This document shows positions 7,067-12,970 of a stretch of 13,680 nucleotides of DNA, one piece after another (position 1 is the stretch's first letter; each line of letters begins with the position of its first letter). Below the pieces are notes generated by a model. It had not been told where the DNA came from. It was given only the letters and a program-made list of their open reading frames with translations, and did not search any database. The stretch comes from Comamonadaceae bacterium CG_4_10_14_3_um_filter_60_75 (lineage in GTDB: Bacteria > Pseudomonadota > Gammaproteobacteria > Burkholderiales > Burkholderiaceae_C). The position numbers were made by a program, and so were the translations under genes. The DNA is taken from the NCBI GenBank assembly GCA_002784245.1, contig PFKL01000038.1:1-13680 (forward strand). Direction: 5' to 3'.

Positions 7067-7801
7067 TCAGATGCCAACTGTCAGGTTGACCCAACCCTCA
7101 GGTAACCGGCCAAGCACCCGCGCTTCGAGCCATTTGTCAGCGCCGGTCAGAATGGCGAGTCCCATGCCACCCAGTAACAGCGCAAAGCCCAAGCGTACGC
7201 GTTCGATTCGGGACAACACCCAGTCGCGAACACGCATGAAGCCGCTGCGCGAGGCATAGGCCACCGTCACCAGCGGAATCGCTGCGCCCAGACCAAAAAT
7301 ACCCAGCACCAGTCCGCCACGCGCAACACCCCCCTCGCTGGCCACAAGGGTCAGAGCAGAACCTAGCAGCGGGCCGGAACAGGGGCTCCAGACCAGGCCA
7401 AGTACGCCACCAAGCGCCAGCGCGCCCAACAGGGAGCCACCATCGAGCCGGGCAGAAGCCGCCTGCGCGCTGCTGGCAATCGGCAACATCCATTGGGTAA
7501 AGCGCGTCCCCAGCGCGGGCACCAGCATCACCAGGGCAAAAGCAACCAGCATGGCCGCACCGGCTGTGCGAACCGTGTCGCCGTCGATGTCCAGCGCCGG
7601 GCCGAGTGCGCCCAGCACCATGCCGATACCGGCAAACGAGGCCGTCATGCCAAACCCCATGGCCAAAGGGGCAAAGCGGTTGGATTGCACTGCGCCGCCC
7701 AGTACCAGCGGCAACAAAGGGAAGACGCAGGGCGACAGGGTGGTTAGGCCACCGGCGGCCAGACTCAAACCCACCTGAGGCAAGGACAATGTGAGTGACA
7801 T
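7067..7801 (-). CDS. CcdA-type cytochrome c biogenesis / thiol-disulfide transmembrane protein
   Basis: A 244-residue polytopic membrane protein of the CcdA/DsbD-beta family, which carries reducing power from cytoplasmic thioredoxin across the inner membrane. The two redox cysteines are in conserved settings: Cys25 in LSPCVFPLLPLVLGG and Cys141 in WSPCSGPLLG. About six membrane helices are predicted, the usual number. It starts 15 bases after the thioredoxin-like gene, and the periplasmic partner is encoded there rather than fused as in DsbD. It is probably the last gene of the unit starting with the Cys-rich peptide at 9215. The stop codon lies 29 bases from the convergent comM end. The client is not known; the thioredoxin-like neighbour is the obvious candidate acceptor. 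Confidence 0.92.
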   Translation of the reverse strand: MSLTLSLPQVGLSLAAGGLTTLSPCVFPLLPLVLGGAVQSNRFAPLAMGFGMTASFAGIGMVLGALGPALDIDGDTVRTAGAAMLVAFALVMLVPALGTRFTQWMLPIASSAQAASARLDGGSLLGALALGGVLGLVWSPCSGPLLGSALTLVASEGGVARGGLVLGIFGLGAAIPLVTVAYASRSGFMRVRDWVLSRIERVRLGFALLLGGMGLAILTGADKWLEARVLGRLPEGWVNLTVGI

Positions 7802-7816
7802 GGCGGTGAGAGGGGT

Positions 7817-8197
7817 TTACAGGGCGGTTTTCAGTGCGTTGCGGATCGTTACGTCTGACGTATCTCCCACCAGGCGCATGGTCTCGGTTTTGCCCTTCAG
7901 CACGATGAACGTGGATTGGGCTCGAATTTTGAACTGGCGTTTGAGGTCTTTTTCCGTATCGTAGTTGACCACCAGCACGGTCATGTCAAGTTGATGTTCG
8001 GTTTTGAGTTGTTGCAGCACCTGAGTTTGAGCGCGGCAGGTCGGACACCAGTCGGCATGAAAATGCAAGGCCACAGGCTGGCCAGCCTTTTGCGCCTGAG
8101 CCAGCGCGGCAGCGGTATAAGGCTGGATGTCAAGCGCATGTGCCAGCATGGCGTTCAAGGCCAACAGCGCGGCCACGAGGAATTGTGTGAATTTCAT
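7817..8197 (-). CDS. Periplasmic thioredoxin-like protein
   Basis: A 126-residue thioredoxin-fold protein. An N-terminal signal sequence (MKFTQFLVAALLALNAMLAH, cleavage near residue 21) points to the periplasm. The active site is WCPTC (Cys51, Cys54), preceded by ALHFHAD. At the place where thioredoxins have the cis-proline ('..PT..'), this protein reads IRAQSTFIVLKG, with Ser95. That changes the substrate-facing loop and probably specificity. The ATG at 8197 was chosen over an upstream in-frame start because it begins the signal peptide directly. It precedes the ccdA-like gene by 15 bases, so the pair probably acts as a split DsbD-like relay that keeps a periplasmic target reduced. The nearby Cys-rich peptide is a possible target, which is inference. 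Confidence 0.9.
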   Translation of the reverse strand: MKFTQFLVAALLALNAMLAHALDIQPYTAAALAQAQKAGQPVALHFHADWCPTCRAQTQVLQQLKTEHQLDMTVLVVNYDTEKDLKRQFKIRAQSTFIVLKGKTETMRLVGDTSDVTIRNALKTAL

Positions 8198-8267
8198 GAA
8201 AGGTTCTCGCGAAAAAAATGGCTGGTCGAAAGCACGGTAGATTCTCAAAGTTGACGGCGGTTAGCCG

Positions 8268-8975
8268 CTACAGACCACGCCGAGCCGCCTCGGCTTGCAG
8301 CGCATCCATGTCGGCCATCCAGTCAATCGGCTGCTGGCTTAGCACTTCCAGGCGGTGGTCGTGCAGCGCCTGGGCCAAGTCAGAGCGCCGTGCCATGCGT
8401 TGGTCACGCCGAATCAACAGTTCCTGAATCAAAGGCCGGTACAAGCGCACAAAACCGGTCAGCCAGCGGCAAGAGGCCTCATGGCCTTCGACGTTGTCCA
8501 TGACAAACCGGTCGACACAGGCCAGGGTGGTGTTGGCATCCAGCCAATGGCCGTCGGTAACCCACTGGTTGACGGTGAACAGCGCCACCGGCAGGCCACG
8601 CGCATCGAGCGAGATGGCGAACAAATGCGTCGGCTCGGTGCGATTCCAGCGCGGTTTTCCGGGCTGAAAATAACGCCTGCGCCCGCTGGCCGTAGCGTGC
8701 CAGAACAAGTGCAGGTGGCCGTGTTCCTGGTCACCGTCGCGGTGTGCGTGGTAATAAAACTGCGAGCCGTGGCGCACATCCACCACGTCGTCCGACGGAT
8801 AGTGCGCGTACTCCAGTACTTCTTGCCCGGCGACCCAGCTTTGGATCAGCGAACCCCGCGCCGCCGTGACTTCTGCAAACGCTGCCACACTGGCCTGCGC
8901 GTCGGCCAACGTGCTGGCGATCTGCGTGCGAAGCGCAGATCGCCAGTGGCGTATGAGATTGACAGATGCCGTCAT
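8268..8975 (-). CDS. Uncharacterised His-rich protein (resembles the DUF6969 family)
   Basis: A 235-residue protein without signal peptide or membrane segment. I recognise the family only as one of unknown function (I believe DUF6969). The central block is HYPSDDVVDVRHGSQFYYHA (residues 58-77) followed by HRDGDQEHGHLHLFWH (78-93). It concentrates histidines at 69, 76, 78, 85, 87, 89 and 93 with acidic residues, which looks like a metal site. The rest is predicted helical, with a conserved-looking NQWVTDGHW stretch. The ATG at 8975 was preferred; a TTG in frame at 9032 would extend it by 19 residues. It lies between the Cys-rich peptide and the thioredoxin/CcdA pair on the same strand, 70 bases before the thioredoxin gene. 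No function should be assigned from sequence alone. Confidence 0.8.
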   Translation of the reverse strand: MTASVNLIRHWRSALRTQIASTLADAQASVAAFAEVTAARGSLIQSWVAGQEVLEYAHYPSDDVVDVRHGSQFYYHAHRDGDQEHGHLHLFWHATASGRRRYFQPGKPRWNRTEPTHLFAISLDARGLPVALFTVNQWVTDGHWLDANTTLACVDRFVMDNVEGHEASCRWLTGFVRLYRPLIQELLIRRDQRMARRSDLAQALHDHRLEVLSQQPIDWMADMDALQAEAARRGL

Positions 8976-9035
8976 GGGTAACCCGGCTGAATTGCCGCGC
9001 CTCAGACCACCGGTTCGTCCAAGTGCAACCAATGA

Positions 9036-9215
9036 CTACTTGGCCGCGCAAGCGCCGCATTTGGCTTTGCAAGCGCCGCATTTGGCCATGCTGCTCTTGG
9101 CACCGCATTTATTGCCGGTGCAGGCCCGGCAGGCCATGGCACAACCGCCCAGGGCGGCAGCCGTTACCACAGCTGAGGCCACCGCTTTGGAAAGGGTCAT
9201 TGAGAATGCGTTCAT
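9036..9215 (-). CDS. Small Cys-rich, signal-bearing peptide with KCGAC repeats
   Basis: A 59-residue protein. Residues 1-24 look like a signal peptide (MNAFSMTLSKAVASAVVTAA, then ALGG) and end in a possible lipobox, LGGC, at Cys25. The mature part carries eight or nine cysteines: CAMACRACTGNKCG, then KCGACKAKCGAC (45-56), finishing AAK. The last part is a heptad repeated almost exactly, from a 21-base tandem duplication in the DNA. Spacings are CxxxCxxC and CxxCxxxCxxC. AGGAG lies about 7 bases upstream of the ATG, giving strong support for translation. It is the first gene of the minus unit driven by a predicted ECF promoter. It could be a metal-binding (copper, zinc) lipoprotein or a substrate for modification; the family was not recognised with certainty. 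It is not a classical DUF2282/HvfA precursor. Confidence 0.85.
   Translation of the reverse strand: MNAFSMTLSKAVASAVVTAAALGGCAMACRACTGNKCGAKSSMAKCGACKAKCGACAAK
9048..9086. repeat. Tandem 21-base repeat inside the Cys-rich gene
   Basis: The 18-base unit GCAAGCGCCGCATTTGGC occurs at 9048-9065 and again at 9069-9086, a period of 21 bases or seven codons. On the minus strand it encodes the repeated AKCGAC heptad. Identity at the DNA level implies recent duplication. Confidence 0.9.
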
Positions 9216-9242
9216 GAAAATACTCCTGAGGGTTGAGAGAAA

Positions 9243-9257
9243 GGCTAGCGTTTAGCC
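9243..9257 (-). other. Small hairpin in the leader of the Cys-rich gene
   Basis: Read on the minus strand, GGCTA and TAGCC pair perfectly around a five-base loop, followed by a pyrimidine-rich stretch. It lies about 28 bases before the ATG and within the predicted leader. It is too weak to call a terminator; a role in leader stability or in expression is only possible. Confidence 0.3.
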
Positions 9258-9294
9258 CGAAAGTCAAGCACCAAGCCTGACGTTCAGTCTCATA

Positions 9295-9321
9295 GTCGTG
9301 GCTGTGATCGAAGTTCTTACA
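9295..9321 (-). promoter_or_regulatory. Predicted ECF sigma promoter of the Cys-rich peptide unit
   Basis: On the minus strand TGTAAGA (9321-9315) and CGAC (9298-9295, followed by T) are separated by 16 bases. This is the same layout as the plus-strand site at 9384-9410. A TGTAAC-like -35 with a CGA/CGT-containing -10 at 16 bases is typical of ECF sigma factors. Transcription would start near 9288, about 73 bases before the ATG. The sigma factor encoded at 10836 is the obvious candidate. Confidence 0.6.
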
Positions 9322-9323
9322 CC

Positions 9324-9339
9324 CGATTAATATCAATCG
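9324..9339. promoter_or_regulatory. Palindromic site between the two divergent promoters
   Basis: CGATTAATATCAATCG is an imperfect palindrome, self-complementary at all but two base pairings' positions (14 of 16 bases). It lies two bases upstream of the -35 element of the minus promoter, in an AT-rich stretch. The size and place fit an operator for a dimeric regulator, but no such regulator gene is in the window. Confidence 0.35.
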
Positions 9340-9383
9340 AAAAATTTCATTCTTTAGTTGTTCACCTTTGCACAGCGACTGGC

Positions 9384-9410
9384 TGTAACAAATGGGTAAG
9401 CCTGTGCGAC
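9384..9410 (+). promoter_or_regulatory. Predicted ECF sigma promoter of the oxidoreductase-nrtS-sigma-antisigma unit
   Basis: TGTAACA (9384-9390) and CGAC (9407-9410, followed by T) are separated by 16 bases, matching the minus-strand site at 9295-9321. Transcription would start near 9417, which favours the GTG at 9447 as the start codon of the next gene. If used by the sigma factor at the end of the same unit, this gives positive autoregulation. Confidence 0.6.
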
Positions 9411-9446
9411 TGATTGGCATACTTGATGACATCGGAAAGAACGCCT

Positions 9447-10592
9447 GTGAAGAAACGACTTGTTTTGGTTGGGGGTGGCCACGCGCACCTGTCCGTGTTG
9501 CGCGCCTTGGCAATTCAGCGACCTTTAGGTGTGGATGTGGTGCTGGTCACGCCGTCCAGATTCCAGAATTATTCGGGCATGTTGCCAGGCTGGGTGGCGG
9601 GGCATTACCCCTTGTCAGCCTGCCGCATCGACTTGCTGCCACTGGCGCAAGCCGCCGGCGTGCGGCTGGTGCCGATCCCGATGGCCGGCATGGATGCCCA
9701 GCGGCGCTGTGTGGCGCTGCAGGACGGTCAACAAATTGACTACGACCTGTTGTCACTGGACGTGGGCAGCGAGACCAACACCTCGTGGCTCGAAGTGCTT
9801 GGGAAAAAGCTCTTGCCCATCAAACCGCTGGACAGTTTCTTTACCCAATGGCCACACCTGCTGGCGGCGGCCAGGGTCAAGCCGGGTTACCAATTGGTGG
9901 TGGTGGGTGGGGGTGCGGCGGGGGTGGAGATGGCGTTGGCCGCTCTGGCTGCCTTTACCCAGGCGGGGGTGGCGAGCCGGGTCGACCTGGTGGCCTCAGA
10001 GTCTGGGCTGTTGCCAGGCCACGCGCCGGGTGTCCAAGCGCGGGTGGAACGCTTTGCCCGGCAGGCCGGGCTGGGCTTGCATTTTTTGCGCGGCGTGGGC
10101 ACCGAAGAGGGTGTTTTGCTTTCGGACGGCCAGCTGCTGCACGCAGACAGCGTCATTGCCGCCACCGGGGCACGCCCGCCGGTCTGGCTGGGCATGTCCA
10201 AACTGGGGCTGGATGCGCAGGGGTATCTTTGGGTTGACGCACATCACCGCAGCGTGTCGCATGCCAACGTGTTTGCAGCCGGAGATGTCTGCGCCAGAGC
10301 CGATGCCATGCTGACGCGCTCAGGTGAGCATGCGGTGCATGCGGGGTCGGCGCTGGCGCACAATCTGCTGGCCACTCAGGCGGGCGGTGCGCTGCAAGCC
10401 TATGTGCCCAAACGCCGTTCGCTCTATTTGCTGGCCTGCGGCCCGCGTTACGCGGTGGCCTCCTGGGGGCGCTGGTCGGCTGAGGGACAATGGGTGTGGC
10501 GCTGGAAAGACTGGATTGACCGTCGCTTTATCCAGCGCTTCTCAACCACAGGCCTGGTACCAACCACACAGATGCAGGAGCACACACCATGA
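9447..10592 (+). CDS. FAD/NAD(P)-binding oxidoreductase of the SelD-N-terminal type (TIGR03169-like)
   Basis: A 381-residue flavoprotein of the pyridine nucleotide-disulfide oxidoreductase fold, related to NADH dehydrogenase II. The closest family known to me is the one often fused to the N-terminus of selenophosphate synthetase; here it stands alone. An FAD-binding GGGHAH lies at residues 9-14, followed by the family block SRFQNYSGMLPGWVAGHY. The NAD(P)-binding GGGAAG is at 154-159 and the FAD motif NVFAAGD near 274-280. No signal peptide is seen and no redox-active CxxxxC pair is evident, so a disulfide reductase activity is not indicated. The GTG start was chosen for GGAAAG 10 bases upstream, the family-like MKKRLVLVGGGHAH and the upstream promoter; ATG at 9426 is the alternative. 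The stop is followed within bases by nrtS. Confidence 0.85.
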   Translation: MKKRLVLVGGGHAHLSVLRALAIQRPLGVDVVLVTPSRFQNYSGMLPGWVAGHYPLSACRIDLLPLAQAAGVRLVPIPMAGMDAQRRCVALQDGQQIDYDLLSLDVGSETNTSWLEVLGKKLLPIKPLDSFFTQWPHLLAAARVKPGYQLVVVGGGAAGVEMALAALAAFTQAGVASRVDLVASESGLLPGHAPGVQARVERFARQAGLGLHFLRGVGTEEGVLLSDGQLLHADSVIAATGARPPVWLGMSKLGLDAQGYLWVDAHHRSVSHANVFAAGDVCARADAMLTRSGEHAVHAGSALAHNLLATQAGGALQAYVPKRRSLYLLACGPRYAVASWGRWSAEGQWVWRWKDWIDRRFIQRFSTTGLVPTTQMQEHTP

Positions 10593-10593
10593 C

Positions 10594-10839
10594 ATGCTTG
10601 AAAGCGCCGCTTTGATGCGCACCCTGTTACAGATTGCCTGCTCAGGCAAGGTTGTCAAAAATTCTCTGCTTATTGCCGTGGTGGTGGGCAGCGTGCTCAA
10701 CCTGGTCAATCAGGGCGAGGCGATCCTGGCCGGTGTCGGCGTGTCGTGGGCGCACGTGGCCATGAATTACCTCGTGCCCTACTGCGTGGCCAGTTACAGC
10801 GCTGCCAAAAATGAAGCAACCTCACGGGGGAATCAATGA
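10594..10839 (+). CDS. nrtS: NrtS-like small membrane protein (putative nitrate/nitrite transporter)
   Basis: An 81-residue protein with two predicted membrane segments. It resembles the NrtS family: KVVKNSLLIAVVVGSVLNLV, then NQGEAIL, and NYLVPYCVASYSA near the C-terminus. Some family members have been described as nitrate/nitrite transporters that work as short homo- or hetero-oligomers; transfer of that function here is inference. The start is uncertain. ATG 10594 has AGGAG 13 bases upstream, while ATG 10615 gives a 74-residue protein beginning nearer the conserved part. A closer ATG (10589) opens an eight-codon frame that ends in TGATG at 10615. The stop overlaps the sigma factor start (ATGA), so translation is coupled. 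Its place in a sigma/anti-sigma operon with no nitrogen genes is unusual. Confidence 0.78.
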   Translation: MLESAALMRTLLQIACSGKVVKNSLLIAVVVGSVLNLVNQGEAILAGVGVSWAHVAMNYLVPYCVASYSAAKNEATSRGNQ

Positions 10840-11465
10840 ATCAAACCAACGTTGCCGACACGCCACAGCCTGATCCAGCGGAGGTGTCGATCCTGTCCGA
10901 CACCGCCTTTCTGACCGACTTGCGTCGCCAGATGGTCAAGTTCGCCACGCTGCAACTCTCCAATGGCCAACATGCCGAAGACGCAGTGCAAGAGGCGCTG
11001 ATGGGTGCGCTGAAAAATGCCAAATCGTTTGCCGGCCGCGCCGCCCTGAAAACCTGGGTGTTTGCGATTCTGAAAAACAAGATTGCCGACGTGCTGCGCC
11101 AAAAACAGCGCATGGTTGAGGCCAGCAGTTTGCTGCATGAAGATGAAGAAGGCGAAGATTTTTCTGAGCTATTCGACCGCAAGGGTTTTTGGCAGAGCGA
11201 TGAAAAGCCAGCCACTTGGGGCAATCCGCAAAACGCCTTGCACCAAAACCAGTTCTGGAAAGTGTTTGAACTTTGCCTGGAGGCGCTGCCTGGCAACCAG
11301 GCGCGGGTGTTCATGATGAAGGAGTTTGTTGAATTGGATTCTGGTGAAATTTGCAACACGGTGGGTATCACTACCAGCAACCTTAACGTGATGCTGCATC
11401 GCTCACGCCTGCGCTTGCGTGAGTGCCTTGAAAACACCTGGTTCCTGAAGGGAGAGCGCGCATGA
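10836..11465 (+). CDS. ECF-type RNA polymerase sigma factor
   Basis: A 209-residue group IV sigma factor with only regions 2 and 4. Region 2 covers about residues 23-93 (AEDAVQEALMGALKNAKSF, then LKTWVFAILKNKIADVLRQK). The linker is long and acidic (HEDEEGEDFSELF, 101-113). Region 4 covers about 140-200, with the helix-turn-helix around GEICNTVGITTSNLNVMLHR. GGGGG precedes the ATG, which overlaps the nrtS stop by four bases; the anti-sigma gene overlaps its own stop in the same way. ZAS-linked ECF factors control responses to redox or metal stress, and in Neisseria such a pair lies beside DUF692/DUF2063-type genes, as may be the case here. Predicted targets are the two TGTAA(C/G)A-N16-CGACT promoters near 9300-9410. 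Confidence 0.93.
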   Translation: MNQTNVADTPQPDPAEVSILSDTAFLTDLRRQMVKFATLQLSNGQHAEDAVQEALMGALKNAKSFAGRAALKTWVFAILKNKIADVLRQKQRMVEASSLLHEDEEGEDFSELFDRKGFWQSDEKPATWGNPQNALHQNQFWKVFELCLEALPGNQARVFMMKEFVELDSGEICNTVGITTSNLNVMLHRSRLRLRECLENTWFLKGERA

Positions 11466-11668
11466 TGAACTGCCAGCAAGCCACCCAGCTGATTTCCGAG
11501 AGCCAAGACCGATCGCTCACCGGCGTTGAAAAAATAAGCCTGAAGTTTCACACCATGATGTGCTCAGGCTGCAAGAACTTCAGCCTGCAAGTGCCGTTTT
11601 TGAGCCAGGCGATGAAGGCCTACGCCAAAGGCCTGGATGAAGCCGGGGTGGACGACGCTAAGCAATAG
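11462..11668 (+). CDS. Soluble zinc-finger (ZAS/zf-HC2-like) anti-sigma factor
   Basis: A 68-residue protein translated directly after the ECF sigma factor (ATGA overlap). It begins MMNC and has the ZAS zinc motif HTMMCSGC (His30, Cys34, Cys37), with Cys4 as probable fourth ligand. No membrane segment follows, so unlike many anti-sigma factors it should be cytoplasmic. In this family the C-x2-C thiols often sense oxidants: zinc loss or disulfide formation frees the sigma factor. Length and composition are close to the small anti-sigma (MseR-like) proteins paired with ECF factors in Neisseria. The start could be either of the two adjacent ATG codons. Its 3' end overlaps the convergent hydrolase gene by 11 bases. 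Confidence 0.88.
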   Translation: MMNCQQATQLISESQDRSLTGVEKISLKFHTMMCSGCKNFSLQVPFLSQAMKAYAKGLDEAGVDDAKQ

Positions 11669-12431
11669 GAGTGGTGGTGTCGCCCCACTTCAACGCATGA
11701 AAATCAAAGCCTGCTTCGATGGTGGGCTTGATCACATCAAAGTATGGTGACACGTCAAAGTCACGCGGTGCAAACAGGCTGTGGTGGCGCACGCTCAGAA
11801 TCTCGTTGACACACGCCGGGCAATCAGGCCGGTCGTCGTTTTGCAGCGTGGTGATCGGCAAAATGGGGTAGCGAATCGACTGGAACGCCTGCGCGATCAG
11901 GGTTGAGCAAATCGCTCGCGTTGGGTCGCCACTGCCCAGCGCCAGCATGTTGCGTCGAAAGCGCAGCGGCACGGGCGGTGTGGGCAACAGGTAGCGCGCC
12001 AGGTCAATCACATTGCGCAAATCGTAGGCGCTACCCATGCGCGCCATGGCAAAGGCAATCACTTGCTGACAATCTTGCGCAGTCAATCCCACGGGCCGGC
12101 AAATGCGCGAATGCAGGTTGGCAAAGACCTCTATTCCCACACTGCGCACACCTTCAACGGTATCGGCCTCAATGAAGCAGTGCTCTGGGTTTTTGCCGGC
12201 TTCGGCCAGCGCGTTGCCCACGTACAGCGCTGCGTGTGACCAGGTCGATTGCGTCAGGTACTTGATGGCGGTGCTGACGCGGCTGTGGCCTTCCACCAGC
12301 AGCACATCGCCGGGGCGCAAGGTGGCCAGCAGCCGCTCAGGGCGCGTGGCCGCAACAGCAGCGTGCACATGCACCTCTTTGGCCAGGTAGCGTGCCAGAT
12401 GCCCGCCCAACCAATTCAGTACCGAGTTCAT
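11658..12431 (-). CDS. YiiX/YebB-like NlpC/P60-fold cysteine hydrolase (permuted papain-like)
   Basis: A 257-residue protein of the permuted NlpC/P60 (peptidase C92-like) superfamily, whose members cleave amide or thioester bonds. Elements in order: LRPGDVLLVEGHSRVSTAIK (38-57), catalytic His66 in TWSHAALYVG, acidic Glu88 in FIEAD, YDLRN (136-140), and the catalytic Cys175 in AICSTLIAQAF. The C-terminal section (RPDCPACVNEIL onwards) is an extension with CPAC. No signal peptide is obvious, although the N-terminus is amphipathic. GAGGTG lies about 8 bases upstream of the ATG. It starts 11 bases after the DoxX-like gene and is the last gene of that operon. The substrate is unknown; tailoring of a lipid, peptide or cell wall bond is possible. 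Confidence 0.85.
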   Translation of the reverse strand: MNSVLNWLGGHLARYLAKEVHVHAAVAATRPERLLATLRPGDVLLVEGHSRVSTAIKYLTQSTWSHAALYVGNALAEAGKNPEHCFIEADTVEGVRSVGIEVFANLHSRICRPVGLTAQDCQQVIAFAMARMGSAYDLRNVIDLARYLLPTPPVPLRFRRNMLALGSGDPTRAICSTLIAQAFQSIRYPILPITTLQNDDRPDCPACVNEILSVRHHSLFAPRDFDVSPYFDVIKPTIEAGFDFHALKWGDTTTPIA

Positions 12432-12442
12432 GCTGCAACACC

Positions 12443-12970
12443 TCAGGCGAAGCGTTTGGCGATCAGATGGTCCAGCGACAATTTACCTGGCCCGTGCACC
12501 ATCAACAGCAGCAGCACCGCCGCCCAGGTGCCGTGCGTGGGGTAGGCATCGGGGTAGACAAAGAGCTGAATCGTCAGCGTCATGCCCAGCAGCGCCAGCG
12601 CCGACAGGCGTGTAGCCAAACCGAACAGCAGAAGGATGGGGAAAAAATGTTCGGCCGTGGCGGCCATCGTGGCAGCGATCTCGGGCGGAATCAGCGGCAA
12701 GTTGTATTCGTCACGAAACAAACCCACCGCCGAATCTGACAGGCGCGGCCAGCCCAAGGTGAATTCACCGTTGACGATGTCCACGGCAAAGCCCTGAATC
12801 TTGGTTTCGCCCGACTTCCAGAACACCGCTGCAATGGAAAAGCGCGCCAAGAAAGCCAGCAAGGTGTGGGGGATGCGACGGCACAGATCGATGAACTGGT
12901 GAAGCAAACCGGCCAGCAGACCATCGCCCGTCGCGGAGGTTGTATGCTTTTGGTCAGTGTTCAGGCTCAT
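12443..12970 (-). CDS. DoxX family membrane protein (HvfD-like)
   Basis: A 175-residue inner-membrane protein of the DoxX family with about four hydrophobic segments. Characteristic parts are AAVFWKSGETKIQGF (47-61), DEYNLPLIPPEIAATMAATA (87-106), AEHFFPILLLFGLATRLSAL (106-125), TIQLFVYPDAYPTH (133-146) and HGPGKLSLDHL near the end. This subtype is found next to DUF692 and DUF2063 genes in clusters for metal-binding modified peptides, where its job is thought to be redox or quinone linked but is not settled. Its start overlaps the end of the DUF2063 gene by 17 bases, and the hydrolase gene follows after 11 bases, so all three are co-transcribed. Confidence 0.9.
   Translation of the reverse strand: MSLNTDQKHTTSATGDGLLAGLLHQFIDLCRRIPHTLLAFLARFSIAAVFWKSGETKIQGFAVDIVNGEFTLGWPRLSDSAVGLFRDEYNLPLIPPEIAATMAATAEHFFPILLLFGLATRLSALALLGMTLTIQLFVYPDAYPTHGTWAAVLLLLMVHGPGKLSLDHLIAKRFA

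Noticed and set aside
8198..8267. Terminator between the His-rich gene and the thioredoxin gene
   Set aside because: A GCGG/CCGC four-base stem and a separate seven-T run are present, but they are about 40 bases apart, so they do not form an intrinsic terminator.
9109..9513. Minus-strand 134-codon open frame across the divergent promoter region
   Set aside because: It covers the AT-rich intergenic region and overlaps the Cys-rich gene in another frame; the Cys-rich frame has the ribosome binding site, signal peptide and repeat structure.
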